Positions 6,023-15,296 of a DNA stretch of 64,000 bases are shown one piece after another (the first letter of the stretch is position 1; each line of letters begins with the position of its first letter). Both the position numbers and the translations under genes were made by a program. Source of the stretch: Longimicrobium sp. Lineage in GTDB: Bacteria > Gemmatimonadota > Gemmatimonadetes > Longimicrobiales > Longimicrobiaceae. The DNA lies in assembly GCA_036377595.1 (NCBI GenBank), contig DASUYB010000001.1:1-64000 (forward strand), given 5' to 3'. Under the pieces are notes generated by a model. The model did not search any database, was not told the DNA's origin, and saw nothing but the letters and a program-made list of their open reading frames with translations.

Positions 6023-8755
6023 CTATTCCATCCGCAGCACCTGGTTCGGCTCGATCGACGTCGCCCGGCGGGCGGGGAGCCAGCTGGCCACCGCCGCCGC
6101 CCCCAGCGCGCCGAGCGCCACGGCCACGTAGGTGAGCGCGTCCGTCCCCGAGACCCCGTAGAGGAGGCTCGACAGCAGGCGCGAGCCGAACAGCGCCGCC
6201 GCCGCTCCGATCGCCACGCCCAGCGCGGCCAGGCGGACCCCCTCTCCCACCACCATCCGCAGCACGTCGCCGCTGGTGGCGCCCAGCGCCATGCGGATCC
6301 CCAGCTCGGGCGCGCGCTGGACCACGGCGTACCCCAGCACCCCGTTGAGCCCCACCAGCGCCAGCAGGATCGCCAGCCCGCCGAACACCATCAGCAGCAC
6401 GGTGACGAAGCGGGACTGCGCGGTCTTCCGCAGCAGCGTCTCGTGCAGCGGCTCCACGCCGTACAGCGCGATCTGCGGGTCGAGCGCGCGCAGCACGCCG
6501 CGGACCGCCGGCACGACGGACTCGGGCTCGCCGCGGGTGCGCACCAGGAGGGTGGCGTGCGCCATCGGGGCCTGCGCCAGCGGCACGTACACGGCGGGCT
6601 CACTCTCGCGGTCGAGGCCGCGGAAGCGCTCGTCGCCCATCACCCCCACGATCTGCCAGCTGACCCGCCAGAAGCTGATCTGCTGCCCGATCGGGTCCGC
6701 TCCCTTGAAGTAGCGCTCGGCCGCCGCGCGGTTGATGACGGCCACGCGGGCCGACTTCACGTCGTCGCCGTCGCGGAAGGCGCGGCCGGAGATGATCGGC
6801 ACCCCCAGCGTCCGCTGGTAGGTGGGGGTGATGAAGCGGGTACGGATCTCGGGGTGCGCGCCCGACTCCTCGGCACGCCCCTCGATCGCGAAGGAGTTGG
6901 TGATCCCCGCGTCGAGCGGATCGACGCCCGCCAGCGCGGCCGACTCGACGCCGGGGATGGCCGCCACCTGCCGCAGCAGCTCCGCGTGGAAGTTGTTGAT
7001 CTTGGGGAGGTCGGGCCACGTGGAGAAGTCGACCGGGTAGCGCGTCTCCGGCAGCTGGTACTCGGCCTTCAGCACGCCGGTGGTGCGGAACCCCGGATCG
7101 ACCCGCCGCAGCTCGCGGAAGCTGCGCAGGAGCAGCCCCGCGCCGATCACCAGCGCCACCGCCAGCGCCACCTCGGAGACCACCAGCCCCGCCCGGAAGC
7201 GCCGCGCGCCGCGCCCTTCCGAGGTGCGCGTGCCGCCGTCCTGGAGCATGGTGCGAATGTCGGCACGGCGGGCGTGGATCACGGGCACCATCCCGAACGC
7301 GATTGCCGCCACGGCGGCGATGGCCGCGGTGAACGCGAGCACCGTCCCGTTGATGGACACCGACTGGAGACGCGGGATCGAGGCGGGCGCCATCGCCACC
7401 AGCACCTTGAGCGCCGCCAGCGCCAGCAGCACGCCCGCGACCGCGCCGAAGAAGGTGACCACCAGGCTCTCGGTGAGCAGCTGCAGGGAGATGCGCGCGC
7501 CCTGGGCGCCGAGCGCGGTGCGCACCGCCAGCTCGCGGCGGCGCGCGGTCATGCGCGCCAGCAGGAGATTGGCCACGTTGGCGCACACCACCAGCAGGAC
7601 CAGCGCGGCCGCGCCGAGCAGGATCATCAGCGGCGTGCGGCTGTCGCCGAACACCACGTCGGTGTACGAGGCCACGTTCACGCCGCGCGCCTTGTTCTCC
7701 GGATAGCTCTTCTCGAGATCCGCCGAGATCCCCGCGAGCTCGCGCTGCGCGGCGGCGGCGGTGGTTCCCGGCGCGAGGCGGCCGACGGTGAGGAAGGGAT
7801 GCGTCTCGCGGGGGAAGGCGTCGGCCGAGGGCTCGAGCGCCAGCCACACCTGCACCTCGCCCCCCGCGTAGGTGGCGGAGTAGTCGGCCTTGGCGTGGAT
7901 CTGCTCGACCCCCAGGCTGGCTTCCGCCGGGAGCACGCCCACGACGGTGGTGGGTTTCTCGTTGAGCACCACCGTGCGGCCGACGATCCCCCGGTCGCCG
8001 TTGAAGCGGCTGCGCCAGAACCGCTCGCTGAGGATGGCCACCGGCGCGCCGCCGGCCGCCCCCTCGCCCGCGTTGAAGAGTCGACCCGCGATGGGCTGCA
8101 CGCCCAGCACCGAAGGGAGGTTGGGCGTCACGCCCACCGCCGACAGGCGCTCGGGATCGCGTCCGGGCGTGGCCAGCGTCGCCTCCATCCCCGTGAGCGC
8201 GCCGATCGCCGTCACCGTGCGGCTCCGCTGGCGGAAGTCCTGGATGTCGGGCCAGGAGGCGGGCTCGTGCCGGGTGTCGCTGTTCCGGTCCGTCTCCCAG
8301 ATCATCACCAGGCCATCCGGGTCCTTGAACGGCGGCGGCTGCAGCAGCACCGCGTCGACCACGCTGAACACCGCCGTGTTGGCGCCGATCCCCAGCGCGA
8401 GCGAGAGGACGATCACCGCCGTGTAGAGCGGGTTGCGGCGCAGCAGCCGCAGCGCGTAGCGGATGTCGCTCCACCGCGACTCCAGGAACCCGCCGCCGCG
8501 CGCCCTGCCCGGCGCGGCCGGCTCCGGCGCGGAGGTGCGGGCGGCGCCGCCCATCACCCGCCCCAGCATCTCCTCCCTTTCCAGCCCGGCGATCGTGTCG
8601 CGGACCGCCTGCTCCTCGGGGACGCCGCGGGCGAGCAGCTCCTGGTACCGGCCTTCCGCCCGCCGCGCCAGCTCCTCGCCGATCCGCGCCTCTTCGGCGG
8701 GATCGAGGCGCAACCCGGCAAGGCGCTTGCGAACCTCGTTGCTCCAGTCGTTCAT
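6023..8755 (-). CDS. ADOP-family (MacB/FtsX-like) ABC permease
   Basis: This 910-residue permease is of the ADOP type (acidobacterial duplicated orphan permease). A cytoplasmic N-terminal helical part (about 1-95) with RIGEELARRAEGRYQELLARG is followed by YALRLLRRNPLYTAVIVLSL and the LGIGANTAVFSVVDAVLL segment that marks the first MacB-like unit. A periplasmic core, an FtsX block, a second periplasmic core and a final FtsX block ending LPARRATSIEPNQVLRME follow. Eight membrane segments in two sets of four are expected. GAGGG sits 8 bp before the ATG. This family is greatly expanded in Acidobacteriota and Gemmatimonadota and is often encoded without an ATPase; here an ATPase gene follows. The transported substrate is unknown. 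Confidence 0.9.
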   Translation of the reverse strand: MNDWSNEVRKRLAGLRLDPAEEARIGEELARRAEGRYQELLARGVPEEQAVRDTIAGLEREEMLGRVMGGAARTSAPEPAAPGRARGGGFLESRWSDIRYALRLLRRNPLYTAVIVLSLALGIGANTAVFSVVDAVLLQPPPFKDPDGLVMIWETDRNSDTRHEPASWPDIQDFRQRSRTVTAIGALTGMEATLATPGRDPERLSAVGVTPNLPSVLGVQPIAGRLFNAGEGAAGGAPVAILSERFWRSRFNGDRGIVGRTVVLNEKPTTVVGVLPAEASLGVEQIHAKADYSATYAGGEVQVWLALEPSADAFPRETHPFLTVGRLAPGTTAAAAQRELAGISADLEKSYPENKARGVNVASYTDVVFGDSRTPLMILLGAAALVLLVVCANVANLLLARMTARRRELAVRTALGAQGARISLQLLTESLVVTFFGAVAGVLLALAALKVLVAMAPASIPRLQSVSINGTVLAFTAAIAAVAAIAFGMVPVIHARRADIRTMLQDGGTRTSEGRGARRFRAGLVVSEVALAVALVIGAGLLLRSFRELRRVDPGFRTTGVLKAEYQLPETRYPVDFSTWPDLPKINNFHAELLRQVAAIPGVESAALAGVDPLDAGITNSFAIEGRAEESGAHPEIRTRFITPTYQRTLGVPIISGRAFRDGDDVKSARVAVINRAAAERYFKGADPIGQQISFWRVSWQIVGVMGDERFRGLDRESEPAVYVPLAQAPMAHATLLVRTRGEPESVVPAVRGVLRALDPQIALYGVEPLHETLLRKTAQSRFVTVLLMVFGGLAILLALVGLNGVLGYAVVQRAPELGIRMALGATSGDVLRMVVGEGVRLAALGVAIGAAAALFGSRLLSSLLYGVSGTDALTYVAVALGALGAAAVASWLPARRATSIEPNQVLRME

Positions 8756-8931
8756 CGTTGATCCCTCGTGATGTGGCCCGACGGCGGGCGCGGTCTGCGC
8801 CTCGCGTGTCTACCTGCGTCCCGCCCTCGTGGGTGACCTCATGCAACCCGCGCCGCCGCCGGCCGGAGTGCTCCCTCGCGCGATCCGGCGGTCGCGGCGA
8901 TCCTGATCATAAGTTTCTCCCCGAACGTCCG
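8756..8931. promoter_or_regulatory. Upstream region of the ADOP/ABC operon
   Basis: This is the gap between the terminator of the biosynthetic operon and the permease ATG. A TATGAT hexamer on the minus strand (8906-8911) is a possible -10 element, with only a poor -35 (TTTCGG) at 17 bp. No gene is seen. Confidence 0.35.
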
Positions 8932-8974
8932 AAAACGCGAGGCCCCGGGTCCGCCCGCGCGGCCGACCCGGGCT
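8932..8974 (-). terminator. Intrinsic terminator ending the biosynthetic operon
   Basis: On the minus strand, 12 bp after the M28 peptidase stop, GCCCGGGTC and GACCCGGGGC form a 9-10 bp stem over a GC-rich loop, followed by CTCGCGTTTT. It marks the left boundary of the NRPS-PKS operon. Confidence 0.75.
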
Positions 8975-8986
8975 CGTCCGCGTCCC

Positions 8987-11368
8987 TCAGGCGGCGGGGA
9001 CCACCAGCGTCGCCGCCATGAAGGTGGCGTCCTGCAGGGTGTTGAGGATCGGCGTCGACATGGTCTCGGCCGGGCGCGGGTTCCGCGCGACCTCCGGGAG
9101 CGCCGGGAGGCCGCTGGTGCGGTCGATCGCCTGGATGCTCACCGCGCCCGTCCCCTTCACCCGCAGCGTCAGCTCGATCCCTTCCGCGGGAAGGCCCACG
9201 TAGCGCAGGCTCCACGGCTCGCCGCCACGGTCGCCGCCGCCCAGCGCGCGGCCGTTCACCGAGGCCGCGATCTCCGTCCCCGGCGCCACGTTCACCCACA
9301 CCTGCTCGGCGCCGCGCTGCGACGTCACGCGGACGCGCAGGACCCGTCCGTCCGCCCGCCGCTCGTCGGAGAGCAGCTGCAGCCGCGGCGGCAGCGGCGA
9401 GGCCACGGCGGGGGCGGCGTTCCGCAGGAAGCGGTAGTCCACGGCCGGGAAGTAGTCGGAGAGCGGCCCGGGCCGGGGATTGGCCCCCAGGAAGCGCGAC
9501 GTCCACGCGTCCGGAACCGCGTCGCTGCTCGCCCACGCCGCCTGGTTGCGCGCCGCGTCCATCACGTAGAAGAGGCTGTTCGGCCGGGGATGCCGGGCGT
9601 CGAACGACGACCGCGTCTCCGCCACGCCCAGCAGGACCACGGCGGCCAGCGCGGGCGCGAGGAGCCAGGCCCGTCCGCCCGCGCGCTGCGCCAGCTCCAG
9701 GTGCGGGAGCATCAGGCCCAGCACCAGCGCCACCAGCACCATCAGCAGCCCCACGGCCTGCACCGTCATCCCCAGGTACAGCAGCCAGACGACGGGTCCC
9801 ATCAGCAGCAGCGCGGGAAGGGCGCCCAGCCCCGCCGCCAGCAGCCGCCGCTCGTCGGGCTCGGCGCCGCCGCGGAGCAGCGCCCACAGCCCGGCCGCGC
9901 CGGAGAGGGTGGGCCAGAGCCAGAGATAGCCGCCGCCGGGGAAGACGAGGCCGAACGCCAGCGCCATCACCCCCCACGCGAGAAGGGCCGAGGCCAGCAG
10001 CTCGGCGGCGGTGAGTCGCTTGCGGGCCCAGCGGTGCGCCGCGCCGGTGAAGGCGACGGCGAGGAGGACGAACGCGGCGAAGTAGAGCGCGCCGTTGTAC
10101 GTCTCGCCCATCGGCATCCAGGCGTACGCGGCGTGGGTGGCGCGGACCAGCTGCCACACGCCGGTGAGCACCACGCCGAGCAGGACCAGCATCCCCAGGA
10201 ACCCGAAGAAGCCGAGCACGGTGCGCCCCGGCCGCAGCGCGCGGGCGCGCACCCCCCGGCCGATCACCACCAGGAGGAGCAGGAACGCGGCGGCGGCGAG
10301 AGGCACGGCCCACCCCACGCCGTAGGTGACCAGGCCGAGCAGGGGAACGTTGAAGAAGACGGCGTCGCCCCCCGCCCGCGCGGGGAGGTCGGCGGCGCCG
10401 AAGCGGCGCGCGAGCCCCAGCGCGTACGCGCCCTGGTGCTGCACGTTGCGCGCGTCCACCGAGGCCAGGTCGTCGAGCCGGGTGTGGTACCCGGTGAGCC
10501 CGCCGACGTAGGCGAAGTTCATCCCCGCCACGCCGCCGCGCCTGAACACGCTGAAGTCGGTGTCGTTGGGAAGGAGCCGGTAGATCTCGTAGAAGAGCGA
10601 GCTCCCCACCGGCGCGTCGGCGCCCCGGGCGAACCCGCGCGCCAGCCAGCCGTTGCCGCGGCTCGTCTCGAACATCATGGCCGGGCCGCGGGTGCCGCGC
10701 GCGTCGAAGTTCAGCACCAGCCGCACGTCCTTCGCCCAGGGGTGCGCCTCGCTGAACGCGCGCGCCCCCAGCAGGCCGGACTCCTCGCCGTCGGTGAAGA
10801 GCACGATGACGTCGTCGCGCAGCGGCGGTCCGGCGCGGAGCGCGCGCAGCGTCTCGAGGAGCGCGGCCACGGGGACGCCCGCGTCGTTGGCGCCGGGGCC
10901 GCCCACCACGCCGTCGTAGTGGGTGACGAGGAGGATCGCCTGGTGGCTGCCGCCGCGCCCGGGGAGCCGGGCCGCGATGTTGGTGACGGTGGCGGCCACG
11001 TTCTGCCGGCCGCGCGCCTCGCCGGCCACCGTCGTGGTCTGCACCGACGGCTCCAGGCCGAGCGCGCGCAGCTGCGCCTGGAGATAGAGCTGCACGTCGC
11101 GGTGCGCGGCGGTGCCGGGCGGGCGCGGCCGCTGCGCGATGCGCTGCAGGTGCGGGAGCGCGCGCGCCGCCGAGAACTCGCCCGCCGGCGCCGTCGCGGG
11201 CCTGGCCGCGGGGGGAACGTAGGGGAGCCAGCCCAGCCCCAGCGCCGCCACGGTGGCGGCGAGCGCGGCCAGCGCCAGCCCGCGCGCGCCCACGGCGCGC
11301 GGCGCGCCGCTCCGTGCCTCCGCCCGCGCGGGACGGACCGCCGGGGGGGTGTCTGCCAGTTTCGTCAT
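8987..11368 (-). CDS. Membrane-bound M28-family metallopeptidase
   Basis: This 793-residue protein has a signal-anchor helix at about 30-48 and an M28 aminopeptidase domain at about 65-360. The zinc ligands are in family order: H150 and D152 in THYD, D162 in GANDAG, the catalytic Glu pair E195-E196 in DGEESG, an Asp in LNFDARG, and a late His in GYHTRLDD. Eight or nine hydrophobic segments follow (about 375-610), then a soluble C-terminal domain. This layout resembles the ERMP1/Pff1-like branch of M28. Its ATG overlaps the SbnA stop (ATGA), so it is translationally coupled and the last gene of the operon. It could trim a product or scaffold at the membrane, or be a passenger. Confidence 0.85.
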   Translation of the reverse strand: MTKLADTPPAVRPARAEARSGAPRAVGARGLALAALAATVAALGLGWLPYVPPAARPATAPAGEFSAARALPHLQRIAQRPRPPGTAAHRDVQLYLQAQLRALGLEPSVQTTTVAGEARGRQNVAATVTNIAARLPGRGGSHQAILLVTHYDGVVGGPGANDAGVPVAALLETLRALRAGPPLRDDVIVLFTDGEESGLLGARAFSEAHPWAKDVRLVLNFDARGTRGPAMMFETSRGNGWLARGFARGADAPVGSSLFYEIYRLLPNDTDFSVFRRGGVAGMNFAYVGGLTGYHTRLDDLASVDARNVQHQGAYALGLARRFGAADLPARAGGDAVFFNVPLLGLVTYGVGWAVPLAAAAFLLLLVVIGRGVRARALRPGRTVLGFFGFLGMLVLLGVVLTGVWQLVRATHAAYAWMPMGETYNGALYFAAFVLLAVAFTGAAHRWARKRLTAAELLASALLAWGVMALAFGLVFPGGGYLWLWPTLSGAAGLWALLRGGAEPDERRLLAAGLGALPALLLMGPVVWLLYLGMTVQAVGLLMVLVALVLGLMLPHLELAQRAGGRAWLLAPALAAVVLLGVAETRSSFDARHPRPNSLFYVMDAARNQAAWASSDAVPDAWTSRFLGANPRPGPLSDYFPAVDYRFLRNAAPAVASPLPPRLQLLSDERRADGRVLRVRVTSQRGAEQVWVNVAPGTEIAASVNGRALGGGDRGGEPWSLRYVGLPAEGIELTLRVKGTGAVSIQAIDRTSGLPALPEVARNPRPAETMSTPILNTLQDATFMAATLVVPAA

Positions 11369-12504
11369 CGTGTCGGCCGTGTCGGCTGGGGGGAGAGGAA
11401 GGGCGCGAGCTGCGCCGCACCGAAGTGCTCGCGCACCCAGGCGTCGGAGAAGATGGTGTCGAGGTAGCGCTCGCCGCGGTCGGGGAAGACCAGCACGCAG
11501 GTGGCGTGGGGCTCGATCTCGTCGCGCAGCGCGTGCAGCGCCATCAGGATCCCCCCCGACGAGCCGCCTGCCAGGATCGCCTCCTCGCGCAGCAGGCGGC
11601 GGCACCCGACCACGCAGTCGAGGTCGGTCACCTGGACGAACTGGTCGCCGAGCGAGGGATCGTGCAGCTCGGGCATGCGCGCGGTGCCGTGGCCGGGGAT
11701 CAGGCGCTTGCACGAGCGGCCGCCGAAGATCACGCTCCCCACCGCGTCGACCGCCACGATGCGGGTGCGGAGCCCCGTCTGCCGCACGTATTCCGCGCAC
11801 CCGCGCAGCGTGCCGCAGGTGGCGGTGGCGCAGAAGAGGTAGTCCACGTGCCCGCCGGCCTGGTGGACGATCTCGGCCATCGTCCGGTGGTGCGAGCGCG
11901 AGTTGTTGTGGTTGGCGTACTGGTTGGGCCAGAAGCAGTTCGGCTCCGTCTCCAGCCACTGGCGCACCCGGTCGAGCTTGGCCTGGAGGAGGTCGCCCGT
12001 CACGGGATGCGGCTCGGTGACGACGTCGACAATCGCGCCGTAGGCCCGCAGGATGTCGATGTTCTGCGTGGTCGTCCGTGCGTCCACCACGCAGACGAAG
12101 CGCAGCCCCTGGTAGGCGCACACCTGCGCCAGCCCGATCCCCATGTTCCCCGAGCTGGCTTCCACGACGGTGGTGCCGGCGTCGATCTCGCCCCGGGCCA
12201 GCGCGTCGGAGATGATGCGGAGCGCGGGGCGGTCCTTGATGCTCCCGCCGGGGTTGAAGGCCTCGAGCTTGGCGAACAGGCGGAAGGGGACCCCGCCCAG
12301 CGCCCGGCGGAGGCGGACCAGCGGCGTGTTGCCGATGGTGGCCAGGATCCCGTCGCGCGCCGGGCCCGACTCGGGGAGGACCACGCCCGACACGCTGAAG
12401 CCGGCCGGCAGGCCGTCGCCGTTCGTCGCGTGGACGCCGGGCTCCAGCGCCCACGCGGACCGCGCGGGGGGATCGAGCACGCTTTCGTGACTATCGGTTT
12501 TCAT
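11365..12504 (-). CDS. sbnA: SbnA-like PLP synthase (2,3-diaminopropionate pathway)
   Basis: This 379-residue fold-type II PLP enzyme has the Schiff-base Lys at K90 in GGSIKDRPA, the substrate loop SSGNMGIGLA, and a late GGSSGG phosphate-binding turn. SSGNMG and the VDARTTTQNI region follow SbnA/cysteine synthase-like N-(2-amino-2-carboxyethyl)-glutamate synthases, which join O-phosphoserine and glutamate. The partner SbnB would oxidise that product to L-2,3-diaminopropionate. An extra segment of about 50 residues precedes the usual start (ILATIGNTPLV). GGAG sits 6 bp before the ATG. No SbnB homologue is in the window, so the final product is uncertain. A cysteine or cystathionine synthase role is the alternative. 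It is cotranscribed with the NRPS genes. Confidence 0.8.
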   Translation of the reverse strand: MKTDSHESVLDPPARSAWALEPGVHATNGDGLPAGFSVSGVVLPESGPARDGILATIGNTPLVRLRRALGGVPFRLFAKLEAFNPGGSIKDRPALRIISDALARGEIDAGTTVVEASSGNMGIGLAQVCAYQGLRFVCVVDARTTTQNIDILRAYGAIVDVVTEPHPVTGDLLQAKLDRVRQWLETEPNCFWPNQYANHNNSRSHHRTMAEIVHQAGGHVDYLFCATATCGTLRGCAEYVRQTGLRTRIVAVDAVGSVIFGGRSCKRLIPGHGTARMPELHDPSLGDQFVQVTDLDCVVGCRRLLREEAILAGGSSGGILMALHALRDEIEPHATCVLVFPDRGERYLDTIFSDAWVREHFGAAQLAPFLSPQPTRPTR

Positions 12505-12642
12505 CCCCCGCTCCAGCGAATGGGTGGCCGGCGCGGCGCGCCCCGCCTGGTGATCGGTTCACGGTTCCGGGTGTGTGCGGGTTCGGGAGGCAGGGATCCG
12601 GTCGTCGGAGAAGACGGACCCCGCGGGGCGTGTGGGAAGAGG

Positions 12643-15270
12643 TCATGCGGCGGCCTCGCCCGTCGAGGTGCCGCCGTGGTCGACGACGACGATGCGCAGC
12701 TCGCTGACGTGGGGGCGTCCCTCGGCATCCTGCAGCCAGAGGTCGCCGGGAGCGGGGAGCATCTCGGTGACGCCCACCAGGTCGTCCGGCGCCCCCTGCT
12801 CGGCCTGGCGGCGCACCAGGCGGGCGAACTGCTCGGCGTAGACCGCGCTGTCGAGGTCCACGAAGCAGGGCTTGCGCTCCACGGGGACCTTGGTGAAGAC
12901 GAAGCGGGGGAGCCCCTGCGCGCGCGCCCACCGCCGCACCCCCAGGAAGCGGCCGGCCTCCGTCTTCTCGAAGGCGAAGCCCAGCTCGGCGGGGGCAAAG
13001 CGCCAGGTCTCGCGCGAGATCACCAGGCGGTCGATGGTGCGCCGCGGCACATACCGCCCCTCGGTCAGCACGCCGAAGGAGTGGGTGACGATCCCCCCCA
13101 GCGGCTCGCCCACCAGGTCGAGGATCCCGAAGCGGTGCGCGCCGTCGCGCGAGCGCACGCGCAGCTCGCCGCCGACGTCCTCCACCACCAGCGCGGAGAG
13201 GGGAAGGCGGGGCGAGCCGCGGGGCGCCAGCGAATCGCGGCTCCACTCCAGCCGGAACGCCTCGGGCGCCAGCAGCGCGCGCACCGTGCGCGCGGAGAAG
13301 TCGCCGAACTCGCGGGGCTCCACGGGCACCACGTGCGCGCCGCCCAGGTCCACCCCGATGGCCGCCGCCAGCGTGTCGGGCGCGGGGTGCTGGTGGGCGA
13401 AGAGCGAGGCGGCCAGCGTGTTGGCGGCCAGGTGGCACTCGCCCATCACCAGGTGGAAGTCGCCGCGGGCGATGGCCTCCGGGCCGGCGGCCGCGATCAT
13501 CAGGTCGGGCGAGTGGTAGCGGGCCATGCGCCACCCCGGCGCCGCCGCGGGGAACGCCGCCTCCACTCGCGGCCGCAGCTCGGCCGCGCGGGCATGGACG
13601 CGGCGCGCCGATGGCTCGGCGGCCAGCAGCCCGTCCCAGCGCCGCTTCAGCTCGTCGAAGGCGGGGTGGAAGAGAGCCTCCCGCCGGGTGGTGAAGGTGC
13701 CGGTGAGGCGCAGCCAGAGGCGGGTGGCGTCGACCACGGGCGAGCCGTCGCTCCGCGCCAGGTCGTCGTAGATCTCCCGCGCCACGCGCGTGCAGATCTC
13801 CGCGCACTCCACCGTCACCCAGCGCGCGCTCTGCAGCAGCAGCGACAGCGGCTCGTCCAGCGCGCGCAGCAGCTCCGGCCCCAGCCGCACCTGGGCGTCG
13901 CGGCGGCAGTCCTCGTAGACCAGCGTGCGCGCGGCGTACATCGCCCCCGCCGAGCGCGTGGGCGCAACGCCCGTCATCTCCGTGAAGGTCTCGTCCAGCC
14001 GGCCCAGCGCCGGGCCCAGCGCGCGCCAGTCGCCCGCCGCGGCGCTCACCTCGCCGCGCGCCGACTCCAGCGCGTCGAGCTTCTCCATCGCCTCGCGCCG
14101 CAGCGCCTCGTCGCCCACGCCCTCGATCCAGCGCCGCAGCACCCGCTCGGGGTGCACGTCCCAGGGGATGTAGAGGCCGAACCAGATCAGGCCGCGGCTC
14201 TCCATCTCCCGCAGGTGCCGGAAGACGTCGGCCTCGCCGCGCAGGGGGCTGCCGGGGAGGCGCACCAGCACCCGGGCGATGTCGCGCGCCGCGCGGGTGC
14301 CGTCGCACATCGACAGCGCGGCGGCGTCGGCCAGCGGGAGGGAGACGGCGCCGTAGACGGGGTGGTGGAGGACCGTGCCGTCCACGCGGATCGTGGGGAT
14401 GCGGACCGGCCGGAGCCAGGGGTGATAGTCCTCCCGCGCGGAGAGCGACGCCGCCAGCGCCTCGATCCCCCACATCTCGAAGTAGGTCCGGCGGGCGGCC
14501 ACCAGCCCGGGCCCCGGGCGCGACACGATCGGCGCGCCCTCGTCCACCAGCTCGGCCCAGCCGACGGGGCCGAAGAAGCCGATGGTGTCGTTCTTCACGC
14601 AGTAGCGCTGCACGTAGCTGGCGAGCAGGCTCTCGTGCTGCCGCTGCTTCGAGGCGCGCGGCCCGTCCTCGTGCGCGGCCAGGAGCGGGTCGAGCGCGGT
14701 GAGCAGCGCCTGGCGGTTCTGCCAGGTCACGGCCTCGCGCAGGCGGTCGGAGGCGGCGAGCTCGCGCAGCACCTTCGACGTCTGGCGCAGCCCGGCGGCG
14801 TGGCCGCGCTCGAACGCCGCGGCCGCGGGGGCCAGCGCCTCGCGGGCCTGTCGAGCCTCCTCCACCCGCTCCGCTATCGCCGGGGGGAGATCGCCCGCCG
14901 GCAGCTTCCCGGCCTTCACCCGCGAGCGCGCGTCGAGGAGCGGGTGGCGCGCCGCGGCATCGTCCCAGCGCCCCTCCGCGCGCAGCGTATCCAGCGCGGC
15001 GTTGATGCTCTCCAGCAGCGCCCGCTCCGCCTCCCCCGCGCGGCGCTCCGCCTCGAGCAGGGCGTCCGCCGCGTGAGCGGCCTCGGGCGCGGCCAGCCGC
15101 AGCGCGTCGGCGACGGGGAAGCCGGCGCCGCGCAGCCCGGCGCAGCGCCAGAACGCCAGCCCGCCGGGACGGACGCGGACCAGGTGGCCGGGGAGGGGCG
15201 GCGGGGTCTCCTCCGCGGCGCGGTCGGCGAGCGCGAGCCCGGCCGCCTCCGCGTATTGCAGGTCACTCAT
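12643..15270 (-). CDS. Short LanB-like (lantibiotic dehydratase N-domain) protein
   Basis: This 875-residue protein looks like the tRNA-dependent glutamylation part of class I lanthipeptide dehydratases. Recognisable parts are RYCVKNDTIGFFGPVGWAEL at about 205, the RRTYFEMW segment, HPVYGAVSLPLADAAAL, LIWFGLYIPWDVHPERVLRR and the late FTKVPVERKPCFVDLDSAVY. I see no C-terminal SpaB_C-type elimination domain, and 875 residues leave little room for one. Such short LanB proteins include the PEARL enzymes, which add an amino acid from aminoacyl-tRNA to a peptide. No precursor-peptide gene is obvious, so the acceptor may be an NRPS product. GGAG lies 6 bp upstream, and the exporter gene ends 26 bp away. 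Function is inferred. Confidence 0.7.
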   Translation of the reverse strand: MSDLQYAEAAGLALADRAAEETPPPLPGHLVRVRPGGLAFWRCAGLRGAGFPVADALRLAAPEAAHAADALLEAERRAGEAERALLESINAALDTLRAEGRWDDAAARHPLLDARSRVKAGKLPAGDLPPAIAERVEEARQAREALAPAAAAFERGHAAGLRQTSKVLRELAASDRLREAVTWQNRQALLTALDPLLAAHEDGPRASKQRQHESLLASYVQRYCVKNDTIGFFGPVGWAELVDEGAPIVSRPGPGLVAARRTYFEMWGIEALAASLSAREDYHPWLRPVRIPTIRVDGTVLHHPVYGAVSLPLADAAALSMCDGTRAARDIARVLVRLPGSPLRGEADVFRHLREMESRGLIWFGLYIPWDVHPERVLRRWIEGVGDEALRREAMEKLDALESARGEVSAAAGDWRALGPALGRLDETFTEMTGVAPTRSAGAMYAARTLVYEDCRRDAQVRLGPELLRALDEPLSLLLQSARWVTVECAEICTRVAREIYDDLARSDGSPVVDATRLWLRLTGTFTTRREALFHPAFDELKRRWDGLLAAEPSARRVHARAAELRPRVEAAFPAAAPGWRMARYHSPDLMIAAAGPEAIARGDFHLVMGECHLAANTLAASLFAHQHPAPDTLAAAIGVDLGGAHVVPVEPREFGDFSARTVRALLAPEAFRLEWSRDSLAPRGSPRLPLSALVVEDVGGELRVRSRDGAHRFGILDLVGEPLGGIVTHSFGVLTEGRYVPRRTIDRLVISRETWRFAPAELGFAFEKTEAGRFLGVRRWARAQGLPRFVFTKVPVERKPCFVDLDSAVYAEQFARLVRRQAEQGAPDDLVGVTEMLPAPGDLWLQDAEGRPHVSELRIVVVDHGGTSTGEAAA

Positions 15271-15296
15271 CGGTGCTCCAGTCGGGGGCGCGCACG

